DNA of 6,450 bases from NCBI GenBank assembly GCA_029098205.1, contig JAQXNW010000085.1, positions 1 through 6,450 on the forward strand, read 5' to 3'. Origin of the DNA: Eubacteriales bacterium (GTDB lineage: Bacteria; Bacillota; Clostridia; Peptostreptococcales; Anaerovoracaceae). Below are positions 1-6,298 of this stretch, piece after piece; position 1 is the first letter of the stretch; each line of letters begins with the position of its first letter. The translations under genes and the position numbers were made by a program. The notes under the pieces were generated by a model, which was given only the letters and a program-made list of their open reading frames with translations, was not told the origin of the DNA and made no database searches.

Positions 1-608
1 TTGCCGGCGCGATTTCCGCCCTGACGCCGATTGCCGCGATGGTGCTCGCGATTTTTCTTCTCCGCGAATATCCGACGAAAAAGCAGGCTGTTATTTCCTT
101 TGTCCCGGTTCTGGGCGTGCTTCTGATGACGGCGGCCGGAAATTCTCTCGGCATCGCTCCCTGGTATGGCGTTTTGGTGGCCATTGGAAACTGTCTGTTC
201 TGCGCTCTTTTTAGGGTTGTAAACCGGTGGTGCGCGAAAGATTTTAACTTCTTTCAGCGTACCTGGGCAACGATGGTTACCAGCATGGTTCTTTATACGG
301 TTATTGCGCTGATTGCTCTTCATGGAGATGTGCACCGCTATCTTGAGCCGTTTCATCACAGCGGATTCGTCGGTGCGCTTCTGATTCTCGCGGTTTTCTG
401 CTCTGTGACCGCGACGCTTCTCGCGAATTACGGCGCGGGACGGCTTACCGTGGTCCGGTATTCGGCGCTTGGCACTACAACAACTCTGGTCGCGTCGCTT
501 GCGGGGATTCTTCTCCTTCAGGAACCGATCAGCTTGCCGATGTGCGTTGGGATCATTATGATTATTGTGGGTGTCTGGAAAGTAAATACGACAGGCAGAA
601 ATGCATAA
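1..608 (+). CDS. EamA/DMT-family transporter, 3' part (5' end outside window)
   Basis: This is the C-terminal part of a drug/metabolite transporter superfamily membrane protein. The reading frame enters from the left edge (first full codon at base 3) and stays open for about 201 residues to TAA at 606-608. It begins inside the last helix of the first EamA repeat: a Pro-containing hydrophobic helix followed by LLREYPTKKQ, the usual E-x-P-T turn. A further helix and the whole second repeat follow, with hydrophobic segments separated by short basic loops (RVVNRWCAKDF) and a closing LLLQEPISLP turn plus last helix. Full-length members are about 290-300 residues, so roughly 90 are missing upstream. 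An internal ATG at 39 is in frame but lies inside a helix and is not the start. The family exports or imports small metabolites across the cytoplasmic membrane; the substrate cannot be read from sequence. It lies 58 bases before the next gene and may share its transcript. Confidence 0.85.
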   Translation, partial: AGAISALTPIAAMVLAIFLLREYPTKKQAVISFVPVLGVLLMTAAGNSLGIAPWYGVLVAIGNCLFCALFRVVNRWCAKDFNFFQRTWATMVTSMVLYTVIALIALHGDVHRYLEPFHHSGFVGALLILAVFCSVTATLLANYGAGRLTVVRYSALGTTTTLVASLAGILLLQEPISLPMCVGIIMIIVGVWKVNTTGRNA

Positions 609-654
609 GAATGCGGAACGGAACAGGTTCGAGGAGGCGGAACGGATTAAATTT

Positions 655-661
655 AAGGAGG
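655..661 (+). promoter_or_regulatory. Ribosome binding site fixing the start of the PNPOx-like gene
   Basis: AAGGAGG lies 5 bases before the ATG at 667. It is a near-perfect Shine-Dalgarno sequence. It decides for ATG 667 over the in-frame ATG at 601, which overlaps the end of the transporter gene and has only a weak AGGCAG upstream. Confidence 0.8.
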
Positions 662-666
662 ATTCG

Positions 667-1134
667 ATGTTTCGTAAGATGAGAAGATTCAAACAGCAGC
701 TCACGAACGAGGAATGTGAGAAAATTCTTCGGGAAGAGCCGCGCGGCGTTTTGTCGATGCATGGAGAAGACGGGTATCCATATGGGATTCCGATCGATTT
801 TATCTTTGACGAAGGGAAAATCTATTTTCACGGGGCAAAGACCGGCCATAAAATCGACGCGCTCCGCGCCGATCCCCGGGTTTCCTTCTGTGTGTATGAT
901 GAAGGATATCTGAAAGAGGGCGTGCAGGGACTGAACATCAAAAGCGTGATTGTTTTCGGGCGGATTCGGTTTGTCGAGGATCCGGAGGTGATCATCGATA
1001 AGTCACGGAAGATCGGCTTGAAATATGATCCGCCGGAGATGGTGGAGGATGATGTAAAACGGAATGCGAAGATCGTGCAGATTCTGGAGCTTACGATCGA
1101 TCATATTACAGGAAAGCTTGTGAACGAATCCTGA
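667..1134 (+). CDS. Pyridoxamine 5'-phosphate oxidase-like flavin-binding protein (NimA-type)
   Basis: This is a 155-residue cytoplasmic protein of the split-barrel FMN-binding fold. The region RGVLSMHGEDGYPYGIPIDF (residues 26-45) followed by GKIYFHGAKTGHKIDAL (50-66) is the typical signature of the clostridial 'PNPOx family / nitroimidazole resistance (NimA-like)' proteins. In these, the strand-turn-strand and the FHGAKxGHK segment contribute to flavin binding. The N-terminus MFRKMRRFKQQL is also typical, which supports the start at 667. A longer form from ATG 601 would add 22 charged residues not expected in the family. Members are usually annotated as flavin reductases or oxidases of unknown substrate; only some relatives reduce nitroimidazoles, so no substrate or drug phenotype should be assumed. 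The gene follows the transporter by 58 bases on the same strand, so the two may be cotranscribed. Confidence 0.85.
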   Translation: MFRKMRRFKQQLTNEECEKILREEPRGVLSMHGEDGYPYGIPIDFIFDEGKIYFHGAKTGHKIDALRADPRVSFCVYDEGYLKEGVQGLNIKSVIVFGRIRFVEDPEVIIDKSRKIGLKYDPPEMVEDDVKRNAKIVQILELTIDHITGKLVNES

Positions 1135-1149
1135 ACCAGGGGTTCAGGA
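1129..1149 (+). other. Perfect 9-bp hairpin over the stop codon
   Basis: TCCTGAACC (1129-1137) and GGTTCAGGA (1141-1149) are exact inverted repeats around a 3-base loop AGG, and the TGA stop (1132-1134) lies inside the left arm. The sequence that follows is AAAAGAAA, not a T-run, so this is not a canonical intrinsic terminator. It could stabilise the mRNA 3' end or act as a weak or Rho-dependent end point for the gene at 667-1134. Confidence 0.5.
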
Positions 1150-1232
1150 AAAGAAATACGGGGGACGATGGCAATTCGGAAAGCGCATCTAACCTCCTTG
1201 TTTTTTAATAACTTATTTGCATGGCCGAAAGG

Positions 1233-1261
1233 TTGAATTTTTCTGAATAGTGTATTAATAT
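1233..1261 (+). promoter_or_regulatory. Candidate sigma-A promoter for the hydrogenase operon
   Basis: TTGAAT (1233-1238) and TAATAT (1256-1261) are separated by 17 bases, each matching the -35 or -10 consensus at 4 of 6 positions, within the only markedly AT-rich stretch of the window (about 1195-1290). An alternative -10, ATTAAT with an upstream TG (1251-1259), overlaps it. Transcription from here would give a leader of about 120 bases before the ATG at 1387. The 252-base gap 1135-1386 otherwise holds the hairpins listed separately, and I see no gene in it. Confidence 0.4.
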
Positions 1262-1299
1262 TTATTTAACGAAATATTTGAAATAATCGCGAATATCGA

Positions 1300-1321
1300 G
1301 CATCCGAATTGGGCCGGATGC
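1300..1321 (+). other. Leader hairpin upstream of the hydrogenase operon
   Basis: GCATCCG (1300-1306) and CGGATGC (1315-1321) form an exact 7-bp inverted repeat around an 8-base loop (AATTGGGC). It lies between the candidate promoter and the ribosome binding site AAAGGA (1371-1376, 10 bases before ATG 1387). With no T-run after it, it is not a terminator by itself. It may be an RNA leader structure or a dyad for a DNA-binding regulator; the sequence does not say which. Confidence 0.35.
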
Positions 1322-1386
1322 AAACTCAAGCTGAGCGGAAAATATTCAGGGGAGTTTTGCCCGATTAGAGAAAGGATATTTGAGCA

Positions 1387-3219
1387 ATGAGTCGTATACG
1401 CCTATTTACAGAGAATCAGGCGCAGCAGACGGTGGAGGATCTGTATAAGGATCTTGAGCGGAGGATATCAGCGGCACAGCCGGGACTTTGTCCGGTGGAT
1501 CTCGCGGCGACCTTCCTTCATATCTGCCGTTCGCAGTCCTGTGGAAAGTGTGTTCCATGCCGGGTGGGGCTTGGACAGCTGGAGAATCTGATTGATTCTG
1601 TGTTTACCGGAGAGGCGACTTTAGATACGATTGATTTAATTGAGGAAACGGCGGAATCGATTTATGAGTCCGCGGACTGTGCGATCGGATCCGAAGCGGC
1701 CAGAATGGTGCTGACGGGTCTTCGTGGTTTCCGGGACGATTACGAGGAGCATATTCTCCATCATCGCTGTACGGCGATGCAGAAGCAGCCGGTGCCATGT
1801 TCCTATCAGTGTCCGGCGCATGTGGATGTTCCGGGATATGTGGCACTCGTTCATGCGGGCAGGTATAAGGACGCGGTTCGGCTGATCCGGAAGGACAATC
1901 CGTTTCCGTCCGTCTGCGGCCTGATCTGTGAGCATCCGTGCGAGAACCGGTGCCGGAGAACGCTGGTCGATGATCCGATCAATATCCGAGGGCTGAAGCG
2001 GTTTGCCGCGGAACACGCAGGTGAAGTGCCCGCGCCTGAGCGCATGCCGGAAACCGGAAAGAAGGTTGCTGTAATCGGAGGCGGCCCGTCGGGTCTTACG
2101 GTTGCGTATTTCCTTTCCATTATGGGTCATGATGTTACGATCTTCGAACAGCGGCATCAGCTGGGAGGTATGCTCCGGTATGGCATTCCGGCATACCGTC
2201 TCCCCAGAGAGGTCCTGGATTCGGAAATCAATGTCCTTAAGGAAACTGGATTTAAGACGGTGGCGGATTTCCGGATCGGAAACAGTGATGAGATGAAGGC
2301 GCTTCAGGAGCGCTTTGACGCGACATACATCTCTCTGGGTGCGCATATGGGACGAGGCGTCGGTATCGAAGGAGAAGACGCAAAAGGCGTTATTTCGGCG
2401 GTAGACATGTTCCGTGAAATCGGAGACGGGACGTATCCGGATTTCAGCGGACAGAAGGTAGTTGTCGTCGGCGGCGGAAATGTCGCGATGGACGCTTCGA
2501 GAACGGCAGTCCGGTGCGGCGCGGAGTCCGTGACGGTCGCTTATCGTAGAAGAAAAGAGGACATGACCGCGCAGAATGAGGAAATTGAAGGCGCGGAAGA
2601 GGACGGAGTCACGATTCTCGAGCTCGACGCGCCGGTTCGGATTAACAAGGATGAGAACGGACGCGCGGTATCGCTTCTGGTGCGGCCGCAGATGCCGGGC
2701 GAGATCCGGGGAGGCCGTCCGAAACCGGTTGAAATGACCGGGCGCGATAAAGAAATCCCCTGCGATGTTGTCATCGTCGCTGTCGGACAAGGCGTGGATT
2801 CGGACGTTTTCGGCCAGTACGGAATTCCGCTGACACGCGGAAAGATCGCGGCGATCGATACAAGCGAAGTGCTGAGCCGCCCGGGAGTATTTGCCGGCGG
2901 TGACTGCGTGACGGGGCCTGCGACTGTAATCCGCGCGATTGCGGCAGGAAAAGTTGCGGCAGCGAATATCGATGAATATCTGGGATACCATCATGAAATT
3001 GAGGTGGACGTGGATATTCCTCCGATCGGCTTAAGCGACAATGATCCGCGCGGTCGTGTAAATCTCAAGATGCGTCCTCCGCGGGAACGTGTTCATGATA
3101 TGAAACTTATGGAATGCGGAATGACAGAAGAAGAAGCGAAGCGGGAGTCCGGCCGATGTCTTCACTGCGACCACTTCGGCTTTGGAATATTCAAAGGGGG
3201 GCGGATCGCGAAATGGTAA
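1387..3219 (+). CDS. Hydrogenase-linked NAD(P)H iron-sulfur flavoprotein (NuoF 4Fe-4S segment + GltD/NfnL-type module)
   Basis: This 610-residue soluble protein probably passes electrons between NAD(P)H and the hydrogenase encoded next to it. Domains in order: residues ~1-125 match the C-terminal iron-sulfur region of NuoF/HydB, with SCGKCVPCRVG (51-61) and a fourth cysteine at C98 expected to bind one [4Fe-4S]. Residues ~128-210 are the Fer4_20 domain of GltD and dihydropyrimidine dehydrogenase (C128, C138, C142, C177, C181, C185, C189). Residues ~225-525 are the flavin/nucleotide module: FAD motif VAVIGGGPSGLTVA (227-240), nucleotide motif VVVVGGGNVAMDA (358-370), YRRRKEDMTA (386-395) and C-terminal FAD motif GVFAGGDCVTGPATVIRAIA (500-519). 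A short tail has RCLHC (590-594). The FMN- and NADH-binding half of NuoF is absent. The start ATG 1387 has AAAGGA 10 bases upstream. Its end overlaps hydA by 7 bases, arguing for a coupled two-subunit complex. It should not be called glutamate synthase small subunit, because no GltB lies here and the partner is a hydrogenase. Confidence 0.88.
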   Translation: MSRIRLFTENQAQQTVEDLYKDLERRISAAQPGLCPVDLAATFLHICRSQSCGKCVPCRVGLGQLENLIDSVFTGEATLDTIDLIEETAESIYESADCAIGSEAARMVLTGLRGFRDDYEEHILHHRCTAMQKQPVPCSYQCPAHVDVPGYVALVHAGRYKDAVRLIRKDNPFPSVCGLICEHPCENRCRRTLVDDPINIRGLKRFAAEHAGEVPAPERMPETGKKVAVIGGGPSGLTVAYFLSIMGHDVTIFEQRHQLGGMLRYGIPAYRLPREVLDSEINVLKETGFKTVADFRIGNSDEMKALQERFDATYISLGAHMGRGVGIEGEDAKGVISAVDMFREIGDGTYPDFSGQKVVVVGGGNVAMDASRTAVRCGAESVTVAYRRRKEDMTAQNEEIEGAEEDGVTILELDAPVRINKDENGRAVSLLVRPQMPGEIRGGRPKPVEMTGRDKEIPCDVVIVAVGQGVDSDVFGQYGIPLTRGKIAAIDTSEVLSRPGVFAGGDCVTGPATVIRAIAAGKVAAANIDEYLGYHHEIEVDVDIPPIGLSDNDPRGRVNLKMRPPRERVHDMKLMECGMTEEEAKRESGRCLHCDHFGFGIFKGGRIAKW

Positions 3220-4970
3220 GCGTAACCATCGATGGGAAAACAATAAAGACATCGGAAGATTCTACAATTCTGGAAGCGGCCCGCAGCGCGGGCGTTCATA
3301 TCCCGACGCTCTGCTATTGGAAGGGGCTTAATGAAATCGGCGCCTGCAGAGCCTGCGTCGTTGAAGTAGAAGGATACAAGAAGCTGTTTGCGTCCTGCAA
3401 TAATAAAGTGCAGGACGGAATGGTCGTTCGCACGAACAGCCCGAAAGCCCGGAAGGCCCGGCGCATGAATGTGGAGATGATTCTTTCCGAGCATAACAGC
3501 GACTGTTCCGTCTGTGTCCGGAGCGGGAACTGTTCTCTCCAGACCGTTGCGAATGACCTTAATATTACGTCGGTTCCGTTTAAGAAAAACGTATCGATGG
3601 ATCTTACGAACACGAAGTTTCCGCTCATCCGGGACGGGAGCAAGTGCATCAAATGCATGCGCTGCATTCAGGTCTGCGATAATATCCAGAATTCATGCAT
3701 TTGGGATGTTGTAAATACGGGCTCCAGGGTGACGGTTGGTGTAGAGCACGCGTACGATCTTGAGCATTCGGACTGCACGCTCTGCGGACAGTGCATCACG
3801 CACTGCCCGGTCGGCGCCTTGAGAGAAAGGGACGATACAGAGAAGCTTCTGGAAGCGATCGAAGATCCGGATAAGACCGTGATGGTGCAGATCGCGCCGG
3901 CGGTTCGGACGGCTTGGGGAGAATCGTTCGGGCTCTCAATCGAAGAAGCATCCATGGAGAGGCTCTGTGCGATTTTAAAACGGATCGGCGTGGATTATGT
4001 ATTTGATACGGATTTCAGCGCGGATCTTACGATTATGGAAGAAGGGTCCGAGTTTCTTAAGAAACTGACGGAGCATCCGGGCGAGCTTCCGCTCTTCACA
4101 TCGTGCTGTCCGGGCTGGATCCGCTACTGCAAGGCACGCTGGCCGAAGTATGTGCCGCATCTTTCGACGGCAAAGTCTCCGCAGCAGATGTTCGGAGCGG
4201 TTGTTAAGAGCTATTTTGCGGAGATTCTGGGAACAGACCCGAAGAATCTTTACTCCGCGTCCGTGATGCCGTGCGTTGCGAAGAAACATGAATGCGCGAT
4301 TCCGGTTATGAATGATGCCTGCGGGGATCCGGATGTGGATCTTGCGCTTACGACAAGAGAAATCGTCCGCCTCATTCGTTCCATGCACATCGATCCCGCA
4401 TCCATCGAAGAGGAACCGCTGGATGCGCCCTTTGACTTCGGCTCCGGCGCCGGAAATATTTTCGGCGTGACCGGCGGCGTCATGGAGGCGGCTCTTCGAA
4501 CCGCTAATTTCCTGGTAACCGGACAGAATCCGGATCCGGACGCATTCAAGGAAGTCCGGGGTATGGATGGATGGAAAGAGGCTTCGTTCGAAATTCAGGA
4601 CACGAAACTTCATATTGCCGTCGTAAACGGACTTATGAATGCGGATAAGCTTCTTCGTGCGATGGATGAAGGAAAAGTATATTACGACTTCGTCGAAGTG
4701 ATGGCCTGTCCGGGAGGCTGCGTAGGAGGCGGCGGACAGCCGATTCACGATCAGGAGTTTATGGCTGCGAAGCGGGCTCCGCTTCTGTATGAGCAGGATC
4801 GAGAGGATACGCTCCGGTTCTCGCATGAGAATCCATCGATCAAGGCGATCTACCGGGATTATCTGGATCATCCGCTTTCGGACAAGGCAGAGAAGCTGCT
4901 TCATACGGATCACACGGCGTGGGCCATGCCAAAAGAGGAATGGCGTCCGGAGCAGGAATTCGGCATCTGA
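3213..4970 (+). CDS. hydA: [FeFe] hydrogenase catalytic subunit (CpI-like domain layout)
   Basis: This 585-residue cytoplasmic enzyme catalyses 2H+ + 2e- <-> H2. Domains in order: a [2Fe-2S] ferredoxin domain with C34, C45, C48 and C62; a His/Cys [4Fe-4S] site H94-x3-C98-x2-C101-x5-C107; and two ferredoxin-type [4Fe-4S] sites, C145/C148/C151/C155 and C188/C191/C194/C198. The H-domain has all three signatures: TSCCPGW (296-302), MPCVAKKHEC (352-361) and ACPGGCVGGGGQP (498-510). H-cluster ligands are C299, C354, C499 and C503, and C298 is the proton-transfer cysteine. The C-terminal small-subunit segment (about 535-570) is present. Length and layout match Clostridium pasteurianum CpI (574 residues). 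The frame is open upstream to 3114, but ATG 3213 is chosen because the ferredoxin fold begins directly after it (MVSVTIDGKT) and it makes a 7-base ATGGTAA overlap with the upstream gene. A G-rich AAAGGGGGG lies 11 bases ahead. The pairing resembles hydrogenases described as glutamate-synthase-linked (group A2). Maturases HydEFG are not in the window. Confidence 0.96.
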   Translation: MVSVTIDGKTIKTSEDSTILEAARSAGVHIPTLCYWKGLNEIGACRACVVEVEGYKKLFASCNNKVQDGMVVRTNSPKARKARRMNVEMILSEHNSDCSVCVRSGNCSLQTVANDLNITSVPFKKNVSMDLTNTKFPLIRDGSKCIKCMRCIQVCDNIQNSCIWDVVNTGSRVTVGVEHAYDLEHSDCTLCGQCITHCPVGALRERDDTEKLLEAIEDPDKTVMVQIAPAVRTAWGESFGLSIEEASMERLCAILKRIGVDYVFDTDFSADLTIMEEGSEFLKKLTEHPGELPLFTSCCPGWIRYCKARWPKYVPHLSTAKSPQQMFGAVVKSYFAEILGTDPKNLYSASVMPCVAKKHECAIPVMNDACGDPDVDLALTTREIVRLIRSMHIDPASIEEEPLDAPFDFGSGAGNIFGVTGGVMEAALRTANFLVTGQNPDPDAFKEVRGMDGWKEASFEIQDTKLHIAVVNGLMNADKLLRAMDEGKVYYDFVEVMACPGGCVGGGGQPIHDQEFMAAKRAPLLYEQDREDTLRFSHENPSIKAIYRDYLDHPLSDKAEKLLHTDHTAWAMPKEEWRPEQEFGI

Positions 4971-5053
4971 AGAAGGGAAGACCGTAGATTCTGCTGAATT
5001 TGAAACATCAATAAAGCCAGCAATAAGGGGCGGCCTGGTTCTAAGCGAAGGGA

Positions 5054-5098
5054 AGATCCCTGTATGCTTTTCCGGCATGCAGGGGTCTATTTTTTCTT
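5054..5098 (+). terminator. Intrinsic terminator of the hydrogenase operon
   Basis: A 14-bp stem pairs AGATCCCTGTATGC (5054-5067) with GCATGCAGGGGTCT (5075-5088), with two G-U pairs and a 7-base loop. It is followed at once by ATTTTTTCTT. It begins 84 bases after the hydA stop. The right arm covers part of the mutY stop codon, and the T-run is the complement of the last lysine codons of mutY. Read on the minus strand there is no good T-run, so it mainly serves the plus-strand operon. Confidence 0.88.
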
Positions 5099-6214
5099 AA
5101 GGATATGATTCCGGTAAACATCAAACGCGGAAGGAATGGCCCAGACCGATTCGAGTTCCTCCGGTTTCGCGAGGAAAAGTTTCTGCCCCTCGGGCTTTCG
5201 CACTTCGAATTCATTCCATTCGTCGGCAAAAAGTTCAAATCCCTGCATATGCCATTCCACATGAGAGAAAATATGTTTCGCGGCAGGAAGAGGGAGGATC
5301 TTGAGAATGTGAAATCCCTTTCCTTCTGCATACTTAACAGCTTCTTTCCGGCTTATTTTCCCCGGAAGATTCGGAAACTCAAACAGATCTGCGAGAAGCC
5401 CGGTTTCGGGCCGCCTGTCCAGCAGAATGCTTTCCTGGAAGTGGATCAGAAGGACGGTTTTTTCTTCTGTCCGTCTTTTTTTCTTTTCTTTCTTCTTCGG
5501 ATAGAGGGTTTCAAGTCCCGCTTCATGTGCGCTGCAGAAGTCCTTCCATGGACATTCTCCGCACTTCGGCTCTCCTCCGCCGAGGCAGATCATAGCGCCC
5601 AGGTCCATCAATGCCTGGTTGAATGTTCCCGGTGAAACATTCTCCGGAAGTTCCTCCATCAGGCTTTGGAAATATCGAAAGCAGTCTTTTTTTACAGGAA
5701 TGCGGTCGATTTCGCGCTCTTCCCTTGTCACTCTGGAAAAGACCCGAAGAAGATTTCCGTCTACAGCAGGATACGGCTTTCCATAGGCGATGGAAAGAAT
5801 CGCGGAGGCTGTATAATTCCCGATCCCCGGAAGAGAAAGAAGATTTTTTTCGTCATCCGGGATTTTTCCATGAAACTGCGCTTCTATGACAGCAGCGGCC
5901 TTATGCATGTTCCGGATGCGGCTGTAATATCCCAGCCCTTCCCAAAGCTTAAGGCAGGTATCTTCATCCGCCTCCGCCAGGCTTCGAACGTCCGGAAGAC
6001 GCTGGAGAAACCGAAGATAATATCCTTTCGCGGCTTCGGTCCGTGTCTGCTGCAGCATAATCTCGGAAATCCATACGGAGTAGGGGGATGGATCCCTCCG
6101 CCATGGAAGATCCCGCTTGTTTCTTTCATACCAAGAGAGAAGCGCGGAAACAGAAGGGTGCGGTTTACAGGCTGTATCGGTTGTTTGGGAAATTTCAGTG
6201 TCTTTCTTATTCAT
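5087..6214 (-). CDS. mutY: A/G-specific adenine DNA glycosylase MutY
   Basis: This 375-residue base-excision repair enzyme removes adenine mispaired with 8-oxoguanine or guanine, preventing G:C to T:A mutations. The N-terminal HhH-GPD domain shows LPWRRDPSPYSVWISEIMLQ (36-55) with catalytic Glu51, the helix-hairpin-helix LPGIGNYTASAI (128-139) and catalytic Asp152 in AVDGN. The [4Fe-4S] loop is C210-x7-C218-x2-C221-x5-C227, one residue longer in its first gap than the E. coli spacing. After a lysine-rich linker (about 239-252), the C-terminal NUDIX-like 8-oxoG recognition domain holds the F-S-H loop (316-318) and EWHMQGFEL. Length is normal and no key residue is missing. ATG 6214 is the only plausible start: the frame upstream reaches a stop at about 6269-6271 without another ATG, GTG or TTG, and the next Met lies inside the catalytic motif. 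No Shine-Dalgarno precedes it. The gene is convergent with the hydrogenase operon, functionally unrelated to it, and ends inside that operon's terminator. Confidence 0.97.
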   Translation of the reverse strand: MNKKDTEISQTTDTACKPHPSVSALLSWYERNKRDLPWRRDPSPYSVWISEIMLQQTRTEAAKGYYLRFLQRLPDVRSLAEADEDTCLKLWEGLGYYSRIRNMHKAAAVIEAQFHGKIPDDEKNLLSLPGIGNYTASAILSIAYGKPYPAVDGNLLRVFSRVTREEREIDRIPVKKDCFRYFQSLMEELPENVSPGTFNQALMDLGAMICLGGGEPKCGECPWKDFCSAHEAGLETLYPKKKEKKKRRTEEKTVLLIHFQESILLDRRPETGLLADLFEFPNLPGKISRKEAVKYAEGKGFHILKILPLPAAKHIFSHVEWHMQGFELFADEWNEFEVRKPEGQKLFLAKPEELESVWAIPSAFDVYRNHILKKK

Positions 6215-6220
6215 GCCGTT

Positions 6221-6249
6221 ATTATCGCATGGAATCGAAAGGGTTGCAA
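6221..6249 (-). promoter_or_regulatory. Candidate mutY promoter, abutting the start codon
   Basis: On the minus strand TTGCAA (6249-6244) and GATAAT (6226-6221) are spaced by exactly 17 bases, matching the -35 at 4 of 6 and the -10 at 5 of 6 positions. Only AACGGC (6220-6215) separates the -10 from the ATG. The expected transcription start, about 7 bases past the -10, therefore falls on or next to the A of the start codon. This fits the absence of a ribosome binding site. Confidence 0.55.
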
Positions 6250-6298
6250 GAAAAGGAATGGGTGAATGCTATCCGCTATTCTCCTGGCATAAAAAAGT

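Noticed and set aside
613..646. Direct repeat GCGGAACGGA at 613-622 and 637-646
   Set aside because: Two 10-base copies 24 bases apart in a purine-rich leader are not enough to suggest a function.
1155..1206. Possible terminator before the T-run at 1198-1206
   Set aside because: Only a five-pair GGGGG/CCTCC stem with a very long loop could precede the T-run, so no credible hairpin is present.
1252..1272. Possible Rex (NADH-sensing) operator, TATTAA...TTAACGA
   Set aside because: The half-sites match the TTGTTAA-N4-TTAACAA consensus poorly and the spacing is 7 rather than 4 bases. It cannot be supported by eye.
1636..2994. 452-codon open frame on the minus strand opposite the flavoprotein gene
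   Set aside because: It lies entirely antisense to a well-supported gene, and its translation is rich in Arg, His and Ser with no recognisable domain. It is a composition shadow.
3114..3212. Longer N-terminus for the hydrogenase, starting at ATG 3114 inside the upstream gene
   Set aside because: It would add 33 arginine-rich residues without family resemblance and overlap the upstream gene by 106 bases. The ferredoxin fold starts right after ATG 3213, which makes a normal ATGGTAA coupling overlap.
3975..5078. 367-codon open frame on the minus strand opposite hydA
   Set aside because: It is antisense to the conserved H-domain, has no recognisable motif, and extends through the operon terminator. 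It is a shadow.
5531..5587. C-x7-C first gap in the MutY iron-sulfur loop instead of C-x6-C
   Set aside because: All four cysteines are present, and I recall this one-residue longer loop (G-E-P-K-C-x-x-C-P) in clostridial MutY proteins, so it is probably ordinary lineage variation.
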